From positions 1 to 64,000 of the forward strand of contig CAVSNF010000022.1 in the NCBI GenBank assembly GCA_963729195.1: 64,000 bases of DNA, in the 5' to 3' direction. The position numbers were made by a program, and so were the translations under genes. Below, in pieces: positions 1 to 8,056 of this stretch; position 1 is the first letter of the stretch, and each line of letters begins with the position of its first letter. Origin of the DNA: CAVPTL01 sp963729195. GTDB lineage: Bacteria; Actinomycetota; Thermoleophilia; Gaiellales; JAICJC01. The notes below the pieces were generated by a model. It saw only the letters and a list, made by a program, of their open reading frames with translations, ran no database searches and had not been told where the DNA came from.

Positions 1-454
1 TGCAGAAACGCCAGCGCGCGCCTGCTCGGCTGCGAACCGATGGTGGAGCGAACTCGCGGCCGTGACGGGCGAGCACGTTCCCGATGGCGGTGGCGCCGAC
101 CGGCCCCGAGCCGAACACCAGCGAGGGCACGTCGCTCGGCGACGGGTCGTCCTCCACCTGCGCCCAGATCACGACCGGCACGTCCAGCTGCTCGAGCGCC
201 GCCCACGGGGTGGCCGCCATGGTGGCGATCGTCGGCACCACCACCACCGCATACACACCAGCATCCAGCAGCCGCTGCCCGGCTTCGGTTCCCTCCGCGG
301 CGGTGCCGATCGGCCCGACCGCCACCACCTCGTCGCCGCATTCGCGTTCCAGTAGCCGCGCGGCCGCCTCGGCTTCGATCGTCTTCTGCGCAACCAGGTC
401 TTCCGGCATGCTCTCGTACGCAGTCGAAAGCGTGGCCAGAAGTCCCAACCTCAT
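1..454 (-). CDS. L-fucose/L-arabinose isomerase-like protein, N-terminal part (cut by window edge)
   Basis: The frame is open from an ATG at 454 to the window edge, giving 151 residues that begin MRLGLLATLSTAYESMPEDL. The alternation of short hydrophobic strands (VVAVGPIG, YAVVVVPTIAT, VPVVIWAQ) and the later FGSGPVGATAIGN segment look like the first domain of the L-fucose/L-arabinose isomerase fold, which interconverts aldoses and ketoses in the cytoplasm. The catalytic C-terminal part lies outside the window, so the substrate cannot be judged. The start overlaps the stop of the upstream SDR gene by 4 bp (ATGA), making it the fourth gene of a minus-strand operon with two dehydrogenases and a cysteine-rich protein. 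The fold is inferred from pattern only. Confidence 0.6.
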   Translation of the reverse strand, partial: MRLGLLATLSTAYESMPEDLVAQKTIEAEAAARLLERECGDEVVAVGPIGTAAEGTEAGQRLLDAGVYAVVVVPTIATMAATPWAALEQLDVPVVIWAQVEDDPSPSDVPSLVFGSGPVGATAIGNVLARHGREFAPPSVRSRAGARWRFC

Positions 455-1254
455 TCCACGGCCCAGGTGTATCCCACGCTCATCGCCCCGTCCAACACGA
501 TCGTCGCCGCGGTCTGGTAGCCGTTGGCGTCGCTGAGTGTGAAGGCGGCGGTGCGGGCCAGCTCCTCGGGGCGGCCGATCCGGCGCACCGCCATCAGCTG
601 GTTGATGCGTTTGCGCGCCTCCGCGCCGTCGGGCTGGGCATCGAAGTAGTCGTCAACCATGCCGGTGTCGTGGAAGCCGGGTGCCAGGCAGTTGACCCGG
701 ATCCCCTCGGGGCCGTGATCCTGGGCCATGGCGCGGGTAAGCGCCAGCACTCCGCCCTTGGAGGCGTTGTAGGCCACGGTGCCCGGCTCCCCCCAATAGG
801 CCGAGACCGATGCCATGTTCAGGATCGAGCCCTTGCCCTGCGAGCGCATATGCGGGATCACGTGCTTTGACATCAAAAACATGCCGGTCAGGTTGACCGC
901 CAGCACCCGGTTCCACTCGTCTTCGGGGCACTCCACCACCGAGCCGTTGCCGGCAATCCCGGCGCAGTTGAACAGGCAATCGACACGACCGAAGCGGGCC
1001 GCCGCCGCATCCGAGACGGCCTGACAATCGCTGCTGGATGAGACATCGCAGTGCACGTACTGCACCTGCCCGCCGAGCTTCTCGATCTCGGCGGCGGTGT
1101 CGGTGCCAAGGTCATCGGCGATGTCGCAGATCGTGAGCAGCGCCCCCTGACGGGCGAACTCCAAGGCGCACGCGCGGGAGATGCCTTTGCCGGCACCGGT
1201 CACGATCGTGCTCTTGCGATCGAGCAGGCCGGTCACCGAGAAGCCGACGCTCAC
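451..1254 (-). CDS. SDR-family NAD(P)-dependent oxidoreductase
   Basis: A 267-residue classical short-chain dehydrogenase, probably oxidising a hydroxyl of a sugar, polyol or sugar acid. The N-terminal cofactor motif reads TGAGKGIS, with Ser in place of the last Gly of the usual TGxxxGxG. The NCAG motif follows the fourth strand. The catalytic Ser (NMASVSAYWG) and Tyr-x3-Lys (YNASK) are in place. It closely resembles the SDR at 8053 across the LacI locus: both share WGEPGTVxYNAxKGG, a PGxHDTGM-like loop and a shared pattern RRIGRPEELARTAAF. The two are probably paralogues acting on related substrates. It is translationally coupled to both neighbours by 4-bp overlaps. Confidence 0.88.
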   Translation of the reverse strand: MSVGFSVTGLLDRKSTIVTGAGKGISRACALEFARQGALLTICDIADDLGTDTAAEIEKLGGQVQYVHCDVSSSSDCQAVSDAAAARFGRVDCLFNCAGIAGNGSVVECPEDEWNRVLAVNLTGMFLMSKHVIPHMRSQGKGSILNMASVSAYWGEPGTVAYNASKGGVLALTRAMAQDHGPEGIRVNCLAPGFHDTGMVDDYFDAQPDGAEARKRINQLMAVRRIGRPEELARTAAFTLSDANGYQTAATIVLDGAMSVGYTWAVE

Positions 1255-2042
1255 GAGTCCTCAGCCCGCAGGTCGGCCCAGATCTGATCGAGCTGCTCGG
1301 GTGTCGGCTTGGTCTTCCCGACCCGCTCGTAGGCCTCAGCCGGGATCTCCTTGGGATCGCGATAGAGAATCCAGCGACACTTGTCCCCGGGATCCTTGGG
1401 GTACTCGGTGACCCGCATCGGGAATCCCAGCCGCTCGATCGGCAGAGTCTCGTTGATCAGCGAGCAATGCGAGCAGTAGAGACACACGCCGGGCTCGCCC
1501 CAGGTCCAGTCGTGGGCCTCCTGCGAGAACCCGAGTTCGGGCCGCTCCAGCGCCGGCGGAACGCCGCGCTCTGGGTCGCCACGGCGGGCGCGTCCACCCG
1601 AGCCGCACGGATCGAACGCCACCACCGTGCGATTGCCCTCGTCGGTGACCTCGATGTTGCCCAGCCGGCCGGGGCCGCAGAGATGGCCGCGCATGCCCTC
1701 CACGGTCAGCGCCACCCGCTCCGCGAAGCTCAGGTCGAGATAGTTTGCGTACCGTTCGCTCGCCCACGATCCCAGCGTCTCACGCATGATCGTCTCGACC
1801 TGCGGCTCGCCCATGCGCGTCTGCACCCATGTGAGCATCGCCCAGATCCAGTCGACGTAGATGTCCTGGATGATCTGCTGTTCGAATCTGAACGACTCCA
1901 ACAGCCGCTTGGCCTCGGTCACGTCCCCCGCGTCGATGGCGTCGTAGGCCTCCAGCAGCGTGGATCGGCCGAGCTGCCCGTCGGGCTCGTCGATACGGAT
2001 CAGCCTGCCGATCGACTCGGAGTACTCAAGCTTTGCCATCAC
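1251..2042 (-). CDS. Uncharacterised cysteine-rich protein in a sugar operon
   Basis: A 263-residue protein not assigned to a family. The N-terminal half is helical and acidic with many aromatic residues (DIYVDWIWAMLTWVQ). The C-terminal half holds scattered Cys and His residues: GHLCGPG, FDPCGSGGR, CLYCSHC and KCRW. Their spacing suggests a metal site or a disulfide-poor redox fold. No signal peptide or membrane segment is visible, so it is probably cytoplasmic. It overlaps its neighbours by 4 bp on both sides, between two dehydrogenases and upstream of a sugar isomerase, so a role in the same pathway (enzyme or accessory factor) is likely. Nothing in the sequence gives a reaction. Confidence 0.75.
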   Translation of the reverse strand: MMAKLEYSESIGRLIRIDEPDGQLGRSTLLEAYDAIDAGDVTEAKRLLESFRFEQQIIQDIYVDWIWAMLTWVQTRMGEPQVETIMRETLGSWASERYANYLDLSFAERVALTVEGMRGHLCGPGRLGNIEVTDEGNRTVVAFDPCGSGGRARRGDPERGVPPALERPELGFSQEAHDWTWGEPGVCLYCSHCSLINETLPIERLGFPMRVTEYPKDPGDKCRWILYRDPKEIPAEAYERVGKTKPTPEQLDQIWADLRAEDS

Positions 2043-2845
2043 ACCTCCTCGCGCGCCAGCGCGATTGAGTAGCCGCTGAACCCACCGTCCACGCTGAGCA
2101 GCTGGCCAGTGACATACGAGGCGTCGTCGGAGGCCAGGTAGAGCGCCCCGGCGGCGATGTCCTCGGGCACCCCGAAGCGATGCAGCGGGATGGAGTCCAG
2201 TGCGCTTGCCAGGAAGTCATCGTAGTCCATGCCCAGCAGCTCGGCCTTCTCGCGGTACCAGCGCTCAAAGCCGGTGTTGGGGATGCTGCCCGGCGCGATG
2301 CAGTTGACCCGGATGCCGTATCGCGCAACCTCCAGCACCAGGCTCTGGGAGAAGCCGTGGACGAGAAACTTGGACGAGGTGTACGCGCTCGAGAACGCCA
2401 CCCCGAACTGGCCGGTGACGATGTTGATGATCGATCCCGATCGTTGCCGGCGCATGACGGGAATCACCGAGCGACACCCGAAGAACACGGAGTCGGTGTT
2501 GGTCTGAACGACCCGGTGCCAATCCTCGTCGGTCATGTCCTCGACCAGGGCCTGCACGTGGGTGGCAGCGCAGTTCACCAGGATGTCCAGCCGGCCATGG
2601 TTCGACTCCACCAGGTTCGCGGCGTCCTTCCAGGCAGCGCTGGAGGTCACATCCAGCTGCAACGGCTGTGCCCGCTGCATCTCCGCCGCGGCCGCCTCGG
2701 CGGCCTCTGGCCGGACGTCGGCAACCAGCACGATCGCACCTTCGGCGTCAAAGCACCGCGCCACCGCCGCCCCGATCGCACCGCCGCCCCCTGTTACCAG
2801 CGCAACCCTGCCCGCCAGCCTGTTCGTGGGAGTCGATTGTGCCAT
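2039..2845 (-). CDS. SDR-family oxidoreductase with atypical active-site Ser position
   Basis: A 268-residue short-chain dehydrogenase with the cofactor motif TGGGGAIG, NCAA in place of NNAG, and the Tyr-x3-Lys pair in SSAYTSSK. The stretch before the Tyr (NIVTGQFGVAFSSAY) is shorter than usual and carries Thr where the catalytic Ser normally lies, so the site may use Thr or a nearby Ser. The C-terminus has the usual YVTGQLLSVDGGFSGY. It is the first gene of the minus-strand operon that runs into the hypothetical protein, a second SDR and the sugar isomerase. A promoter with almost no leader lies immediately upstream, inside the 3' end of the lacI-family gene. Confidence 0.86.
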   Translation of the reverse strand: MAQSTPTNRLAGRVALVTGGGGAIGAAVARCFDAEGAIVLVADVRPEAAEAAAAEMQRAQPLQLDVTSSAAWKDAANLVESNHGRLDILVNCAATHVQALVEDMTDEDWHRVVQTNTDSVFFGCRSVIPVMRRQRSGSIINIVTGQFGVAFSSAYTSSKFLVHGFSQSLVLEVARYGIRVNCIAPGSIPNTGFERWYREKAELLGMDYDDFLASALDSIPLHRFGVPEDIAAGALYLASDDASYVTGQLLSVDGGFSGYSIALAREEV

Positions 2846-2855
2846 TGGGACGCGG

Positions 2856-2884
2856 ATTGTAACGTCAAAACCAACAGGTGTCCA
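2856..2884 (-). promoter_or_regulatory. Promoter for the minus-strand SDR operon
   Basis: Read on the minus strand, TGGACA (2884-2879) and TACAAT (2861-2856) are separated by exactly 17 bases. Transcription would start about 4 bases before the ATG at 2845, so the mRNA would be almost leaderless, which is common in actinobacteria. The -35 sits close to the stop codon of the regulator gene at 2892. Confidence 0.5.
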
Positions 2885-2891
2885 GAATCGG

Positions 2892-3932
2892 TCAGACGCC
2901 GGCAGGCGGGATGCCGGTGGAACCTCGCACCACCAGCGTGGTGGGCAACGTCACAACCGGAGCCGGGTCGCCACCCTCGATTCGGGTAATCAGCGTCTCA
3001 GCCGCCCATTCACCCAGCTCGGCGAAGTCGATCCGCACAGTGGTCAGCTCGGGACGCACCATGGTGGCGAAGTCGAAATCGTCGAAGCCTGCAATCGAGA
3101 GATCCCTGGGCACCACCAGGTGCTCGTCCTCGGCGGCGCGCAGCGCCCCCACCGCGAGCACGTCGTTGGCCGCGAAGATCGCGGTCGGTCGGTAGCCGGC
3201 AATCAGCGCCCGCGAGGTGGCGCGGGCGGCCGACATCGTCCATGCAGGTGAGCGCCAGATCGGCACCTCCAACCCGGCTTCAGTGGCGACCTCGGTGAAG
3301 CCCGCGAAGCGCCTGTCCCCGCCCGGCCAGGAGATCGCGCCGGTCAGGATCGCCACCCGTTTGTGCCCGAGCGCGATCAGGTGCTGGGCAACCTGGCGGC
3401 CACCACCCTCGTTGTCAGAGGTAACCGCGTACATGCCGGGCACGGTCGGCTGCTGCTCGAACACCACGATCGGCACGTTTTGGGCCACCAGCCCCTCGAG
3501 CAGCGCCGCGTGCCTTCCCTCCGGCCCTTGGAGCGAGAGGAACAGCCCGGCGGTGCTCTGCTGGCGAAGCACGGTGGGCACGAACCGATCGATGTTGTCG
3601 GGAGAAGACACGTACACCGTGACCGTGTATTCGTGGTGGCGGGCGCGCTCGACCATCCCGGTGAGAAGCGACGCGTGCGCAGGATCATGCAGCGCCAGCC
3701 GAGACTGATCCTCCATCAGGAAGCCGAGTGCATGGGTGCGCCGCAGTCGCAGCGCCCGGGCCAGCGCGTCGCGCTCATAGCCCAGTTCGCGAATCGCGTC
3801 CTCCACCCGGCGACGCGTCTCCGGTCGAGTCACCGGCCGGTTGTTGATCACGTTGGACACCGTCTGCGTGGACACGCCCGCCAGTTGCGCCACGTCGCGG
3901 ATCGTGGGCCGCCCGCCTCTTGCCTGATTCAC
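2892..3932 (-). CDS. LacI-family transcriptional regulator
   Basis: A 346-residue LacI/GalR regulator. The N-terminal helix-turn-helix reads IRDVAQLAGVSTQTVSNVIN, followed by the hinge-like ALARALRLRRTHALG and a periplasmic-binding-protein-like effector domain ending in RGSTGIPPAGV, with the usual ND.LAVGALRA and SIAGFDDFDFA segments. The start is GTG at 3932. It is divergent from the sugar-acid operon starting at 4052 and lies just upstream of the SDR operon at 2845, so it probably controls both, sensing a sugar or sugar acid. A short palindrome at 4008-4020 is the best operator candidate. The effector cannot be read from sequence. Confidence 0.93.
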   Translation of the reverse strand: MNQARGGRPTIRDVAQLAGVSTQTVSNVINNRPVTRPETRRRVEDAIRELGYERDALARALRLRRTHALGFLMEDQSRLALHDPAHASLLTGMVERARHHEYTVTVYVSSPDNIDRFVPTVLRQQSTAGLFLSLQGPEGRHAALLEGLVAQNVPIVVFEQQPTVPGMYAVTSDNEGGGRQVAQHLIALGHKRVAILTGAISWPGGDRRFAGFTEVATEAGLEVPIWRSPAWTMSAARATSRALIAGYRPTAIFAANDVLAVGALRAAEDEHLVVPRDLSIAGFDDFDFATMVRPELTTVRIDFAELGEWAAETLITRIEGGDPAPVVTLPTTLVVRGSTGIPPAGV

Positions 3933-3959
3933 ATGGTGATCATACGCACTCGTACACGC

Positions 3960-4020
3960 TTGACCGCATCGCCACCCTGCTGATAACGTCTCCCCTACGT
4001 AAATGTAACGATCAAATCGT
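3960..4020 (+). promoter_or_regulatory. Promoter and candidate LacI-family operator for the sugar-acid operon
   Basis: TTGACC (3960-3965) and TAACGT (3984-3989) are 18 bases apart. A perfect inverted repeat, ACGAT-CAA-ATCGT, lies at 4008-4020, just downstream of the expected start site and upstream of the GAGGAG ribosome site at 4041. Its position would let a bound repressor block elongation or initiation. Assignment to the divergent LacI protein is inference from proximity. Confidence 0.45.
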
Positions 4021-4051
4021 CTATCTGCCTGGCGCGGAGCGAGGAGTCAAA

Positions 4052-4954
4052 ATGACGGAGCCCCTGTTCACCGGGATCGTCCCGATGCAGATCACACCGT
4101 TTCGCACCGACGGCTCGGTCGACCTGGAAGGGCTCTCGGCGATCGTGGAGTGGCAAGCGCAACTGGGCGTCACCAGCCTGTCGGCGCTGGGGATGGCCGG
4201 GGAGTTCTACAAGCTCGCCACCGACGAGGTCGAAGCGGTGATCTCGACGGTCACGGCAGCCTCCGGCGACCTGCGCACGCTGGTGGGAGTCTCGGCGGGA
4301 TCGGCCGAGGTGGCCGCCCGCCTCGGCCGCCACGCCGCATCAGCAGGCGCCGACGGCCTGTTGGTGCTGCCGCCCTACGGCATCAAGCCGGGCGCCAACG
4401 ACCTGGTCGAGTACTACCGGGCTATCGCGGCGGCATCAGACCTGCCCATCATGGTTCAGGACGGATCGGACGAGATCCGCGCGGTGGTCCCGTTCGACGT
4501 GCTCGTGCGGCTGTGCCGCGAAGTCTCGGCGATCGAGTACATCAAGGTCGAGGACGTCGCGCCCGGCCCCAAGATCACCGCCCTGGGCGAGACCCTCGGC
4601 GACAGCGTCACGCTGCTCTGCGGAAGCGGCGGATTGGACATGCCCGAGGCCTACGACCGGGGCGCGGTCGGCTGCATCTCGGGGGCGGCCACCGCCGACC
4701 TCTTCGTCGACTTCGACCGGCTCTACCACACCGATCGCGAAGCCACCGACAGGCGATATCACGAGCTGCTGCCGCTGATCCAGTACCAATGCCAGTCGGC
4801 CGAGCTCTTCGTCGCCTCCGAGAAGTACATCCTGGCGCAGCGATTCCCGATCAACGAGACCGTTCGCCGGCCCGGGTACGTCCTCGACGATCGCCAGCGC
4901 GCGGTGCTGGAGAGCACGTACCTGAAGGCCTCCAACGGCTCCAAGGTCGGCTGA
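4052..4954 (+). CDS. Dihydrodipicolinate synthase (DapA) family dehydratase/aldolase
   Basis: A 300-residue TIM-barrel protein of the DapA/NanA class I aldolase family. The Schiff-base Lys is in YIKVEDVAPG. The substrate loop reads GMAGEFYKL, a variant of the family GTTGE. The Tyr that normally follows strand 4 (YN.P) is missing: the segment is IMVQDGSDE, resembling the QD motif of 2-keto-3-deoxy-sugar-acid dehydratases rather than true DapA. With two acid-sugar dehydratase homologues downstream, a role in dehydrating or cleaving a 2-keto-3-deoxy acid is the best guess. The ATG at 4052 follows GAGGAG; an upstream extension in frame has no ribosome site. Confidence 0.85.
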   Translation: MTEPLFTGIVPMQITPFRTDGSVDLEGLSAIVEWQAQLGVTSLSALGMAGEFYKLATDEVEAVISTVTAASGDLRTLVGVSAGSAEVAARLGRHAASAGADGLLVLPPYGIKPGANDLVEYYRAIAAASDLPIMVQDGSDEIRAVVPFDVLVRLCREVSAIEYIKVEDVAPGPKITALGETLGDSVTLLCGSGGLDMPEAYDRGAVGCISGAATADLFVDFDRLYHTDREATDRRYHELLPLIQYQCQSAELFVASEKYILAQRFPINETVRRPGYVLDDRQRAVLESTYLKASNGSKVG

Positions 4955-4957
4955 GAC

Positions 4958-6067
4958 ATGCGCATCACCGATGTCAAGGTGTCGGTGTCCACCCGAGTGG
5001 TACCGCCGATGGCACACAAGGATCGCATCGGCGACGAGCCCTGGGACATCGTGCTCATCCGAGTGCTCACCGACGAGGGCATCGAAGGCAACGCCTTCGG
5101 CTACGGAATTCGCTCAGGCGAGATCACCGCAAAGCTGACGGTCGAACTGCTCAAGCCCGCGCTGGTCGGCGAAGACCCGCTCGACCGCGAGAAGATCTGG
5201 CAGAAGATCCGCACGCTCGACCGCTGGCTCGCGCTGTTTCCCATCTACGCCCAGGGACCGATCGACGTGGCGCTGTGGGACATTGCCGGCAAGGCCGCCG
5301 GAATGCCGCTCTTCAAGCTGATCGGCGGATACCGCGACAATGTCCGCGCCTACGCCACCGCCGCGTGGGCGATCCCCGATATCGATGCCTACAAACGCCA
5401 GGCCGACGAGGTGCTGGAACTCGGCTTCACCGCCTACAAGATGACCGCGTGGGGCGACCCCGAGTACGACATCCCACTGATGCGGGAGATGCGCCGGCAT
5501 GTTGGCGACGGCGTCGACCTGATGCTCGACTGCGTGTCGGCCTATGACCACCGCACCGCCCTCAAGGTCGGCCGAGTGGCGGAGGAGCTGGGGTTCTACT
5601 GGTTCGAGGAGCCGCTGTGGGATCACGACATCTATGGCCTCTCGAAGCTGTGCGCCTCACTGGACATCCCGGTCGTGGCGAGTGAGACCACGCCCGGCGC
5701 TAACTATGCGATCGCGCAGTACATCGTGCAGGGTGCCGCCGACATCGTGCGCTCAGACGTGATGTGGAAAGGAGGCGTGACCTCCACCCTCAAGACCATG
5801 CATCTGGCCGACTGCTTCGGCATGAAGTGCGAGGTGCACACCTCGCAGTACTCGCTCACCGACGTGGCCAACCTGCACATCGTGGGAGCGTGCAAGAACG
5901 TGGACTTCTACGAGCTGCTGTTCCCGCTTGAGTTCTACAGCAACTACGGCGTGGTCGACCCGGTGAAGGTCGCCTCCGACGGCACCGTGGCCGTGCCCAC
6001 CGCACCCGGGTTGGGGCTGGAGATCGACTGGGAGCTTTTGGAGTCGACCCGCGTGCTCGAGCTCTAA
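4958..6067 (+). CDS. Mandelate racemase/muconate lactonizing enzyme family protein
   Basis: A 369-residue enolase-superfamily enzyme that would abstract a proton alpha to a carboxylate, most likely dehydrating a sugar acid. The barrel starts at GPIDVALWDIAGKAAG. The three Mg ligands appear as Asp in LMLDCVSAYD, Glu in WFEEPL and Glu in ASETTPG. The base on strand 2 is the Lys of AYKMTAWG, and a His lies in CEVHTSQYS where the His-Asp dyad base is expected. It starts 3 bp after the DapA-family stop and is clearly in one operon. It is not close to the second enolase homologue at 6854, so the two probably handle different acids or steps. Confidence 0.88.
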   Translation: MRITDVKVSVSTRVVPPMAHKDRIGDEPWDIVLIRVLTDEGIEGNAFGYGIRSGEITAKLTVELLKPALVGEDPLDREKIWQKIRTLDRWLALFPIYAQGPIDVALWDIAGKAAGMPLFKLIGGYRDNVRAYATAAWAIPDIDAYKRQADEVLELGFTAYKMTAWGDPEYDIPLMREMRRHVGDGVDLMLDCVSAYDHRTALKVGRVAEELGFYWFEEPLWDHDIYGLSKLCASLDIPVVASETTPGANYAIAQYIVQGAADIVRSDVMWKGGVTSTLKTMHLADCFGMKCEVHTSQYSLTDVANLHIVGACKNVDFYELLFPLEFYSNYGVVDPVKVASDGTVAVPTAPGLGLEIDWELLESTRVLEL

Positions 6068-6080
6068 GGTCTGCGACAGC

Positions 6081-6857
6081 GTGTACTCGATCCAGTTGAT
6101 CAAGGTCGGCGAGGCCGATGTGCGCGGGCCCGAGGCCTTCTGGATGGCCCGCTGGGACGACTGGGTCAAGCTGGTGTTCCATGTGGTGGTGATCCGCGGG
6201 CAGGGACGCACCGTCCTGATCGGCGCCGGCCCGCCTGACGACCTCTCCGACATCAACCGCGTGTGGCGCTCCTACCTCGGAGCCGATCGAGCGCAACTGC
6301 GCGTCCAGGCCGAGGAGCGCATGCCGGCAGCACTCACAGCCTGTGGCGTATCCCCGGCGGAGGTGGACACCGTCATCCTGACCCCCTTCTCGGCCTACAC
6401 CACCGGCGGCCTCCACCACTTCCCCAAGGCGCGCGTCGGGCTCTCACGCAAAGGGTGGGACGCCTTCATCTCGCCCACTGCGCGTGACAATGTCACCGCC
6501 GAGCGCGACACCCGCATCCCCGCCTCCCATCTCGCACACCTGGTCACCGACTGGTGGCCGCGGGTGACGCTGCTCGACATCGAGGACGAGATCGCCCCCG
6601 GCCTGACGGTGTTCCACACGGGCGTCCATGATCGCGGCAGCCTGGCGGTGGCGGTCACCACCGGCATCGGCACCGTGATCTATTCGGACTCCGCCTACTA
6701 CAACGAGAACATCGAGCAGCGCCACCCGATCGGGATCGCCTACGACCTGGACGAGGCTCACCGGTCGTATGACAGGATCGCGGCGCAGGCAGATCTGTTC
6801 CTGGCCGGATTCGATCCCGCCCACCTGACGAGGTTCCCCAACGGAGTGGTCGCATGA
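6081..6857 (+). CDS. Metallo-beta-lactamase-fold protein lacking the metal motif
   Basis: A 258-residue protein whose strand order resembles the metallo-beta-lactamase fold: HVVVIRGQGRTVLIGAG at the N-terminus, VDTVILTPFSAYTTGGLHHFP where the HxHxDH motif should be, PGLTVFHTGVHDRGS in the region of the third His, and TVIYSDSAYYNENIE near the bridging Asp. Most zinc ligands are absent, so it is probably not a hydrolase of the standard type and could be a lactone- or ligand-binding protein. The start is GTG at 6081 behind a weak AAGGT. The stop overlaps the next ATG by 4 bp, so it is expressed with the two acid-sugar dehydratase homologues. Confidence 0.7.
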   Translation: MYSIQLIKVGEADVRGPEAFWMARWDDWVKLVFHVVVIRGQGRTVLIGAGPPDDLSDINRVWRSYLGADRAQLRVQAEERMPAALTACGVSPAEVDTVILTPFSAYTTGGLHHFPKARVGLSRKGWDAFISPTARDNVTAERDTRIPASHLAHLVTDWWPRVTLLDIEDEIAPGLTVFHTGVHDRGSLAVAVTTGIGTVIYSDSAYYNENIEQRHPIGIAYDLDEAHRSYDRIAAQADLFLAGFDPAHLTRFPNGVVA

Positions 6858-8056
6858 CACGGATTGAGAAGGTGCTGGTGGACACGGTGGCAGCCAGGCC
6901 GACACCCGGCACCAAGGGCCGAGGGCGGCCGCTGATTACGCCCATGACAGGACTGGAGGGCTCGGACGCGCTGCTGCGGGGAGAGACGACGGCAGGCCTC
7001 ACTCCGGCCTCGACCTGGGCGGTGGTGGTGCGTGTGGTTGACGCCGACGGATTGGTGGGCACCGGCACCGTCGGACTGGGCCATCCCGGCGCGGTGGCAG
7101 TGGTGCGCGAGCTGTCGCCGATCGTAATCGGGCGCGAGCCCACCGACGTGGAGCATATGTGGGAGACGATGTACCGCTCGACCCTCAACGTGGGTCGCCG
7201 CGGGCTGGTGCTGGAGGCGATCTCAGCGATCGACATCGCCACCTGGGATCTCCTGGGAAAGCAGCTGGGACAGCCGCTCTACAACCTGCTGGGCGGCCGG
7301 GTGCGCGACCGCCTGCCCGCATATGCGAGCTGGCTGTACGCCAACGAGGATCTCGATGCGCTCGCGGCCGAGGCCGCCAGATGGCGGGATCTGGGGTTCT
7401 CTGCAGTGAAGCAGCGGCTGGCCTACGGGCCGGGGGACGGGCCGAAAGGGATCCGCAGAAACGTCGAGCTGGTGCGTACGGTGATGGACGCCGTGGGGCC
7501 GGACGTGGATGTCATGGCCGACGCATACATGGGCTGGGATGTCGGATATGCGATCCGCTGCATCCGCGCGATCGAGGACGCCGGCCTGCGGCTGCGGTGG
7601 CTGGAGGAGCCGCTGATCCCCGACGACATTCCCGGCATGGCCCGAATCCGCCAGGCCGTCTCAACCCCGATCTCGGCGGGTGAGCACGAAGCCACCCGGT
7701 ACGGCTTCCGTGATCTGGTCAGCGCCGGCGCGGTCGACATCCTGCAGCCCGACGTCAACCGGCTGGGCGGAATCACCGAGGCCAGGCGAATCTGGGCTCT
7801 GGGCGAGACGTTCGGGCTGGAGGTGATCCCGCACGTGGGCGCCGCGCACAATCTGCACCTGTCCGTTTCGAGCATGGCGACCCCGCTGTGCGAGTACCTG
7901 CCGCCGCCGGAGAGCGGCGAGCCGGACGAGGATCAACTGTTCTGGGCGCTGTTTCCCGACGAGCCGCGCCCGGTTGACGGATACCTCACACCCAGCGACC
8001 GGCCGGGACTGGGCGTCACGCTCGATGAAACACAGCTCGACGGGAGGACACAGTGA
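6854..8056 (+). CDS. L-rhamnonate dehydratase-like enolase-superfamily protein
   Basis: A 400-residue acid-sugar dehydratase homologue. The segments KQRLAYGPGDGPKGIRRNVE, MADAYMGWDVGYA, RWLEEPLIPDDI and SAGEHEATRYGFRDL follow the pattern of the rhamnonate dehydratase subgroup, with the three metal ligands Asp, Glu and Glu in the last three. The His of VIPHVGAAHN and an upstream Asp (LQPDVNRLGG) would form the general-acid dyad. Expected reaction: loss of water from a 6-deoxy or related aldonate to give a 2-keto-3-deoxy acid, which the DapA-family product could process. Substrate in this organism is uncertain. It is coupled to the gene before (ATGA) and after (GTGA). Confidence 0.85.
   Translation: MTRIEKVLVDTVAARPTPGTKGRGRPLITPMTGLEGSDALLRGETTAGLTPASTWAVVVRVVDADGLVGTGTVGLGHPGAVAVVRELSPIVIGREPTDVEHMWETMYRSTLNVGRRGLVLEAISAIDIATWDLLGKQLGQPLYNLLGGRVRDRLPAYASWLYANEDLDALAAEAARWRDLGFSAVKQRLAYGPGDGPKGIRRNVELVRTVMDAVGPDVDVMADAYMGWDVGYAIRCIRAIEDAGLRLRWLEEPLIPDDIPGMARIRQAVSTPISAGEHEATRYGFRDLVSAGAVDILQPDVNRLGGITEARRIWALGETFGLEVIPHVGAAHNLHLSVSSMATPLCEYLPPPESGEPDEDQLFWALFPDEPRPVDGYLTPSDRPGLGVTLDETQLDGRTQ

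Noticed and set aside
40..870. Long plus-strand frames opposite the first SDR and isomerase
   Set aside because: Pro/Arg/Ala-rich shadows of minus-strand genes, typical of GC-rich DNA.
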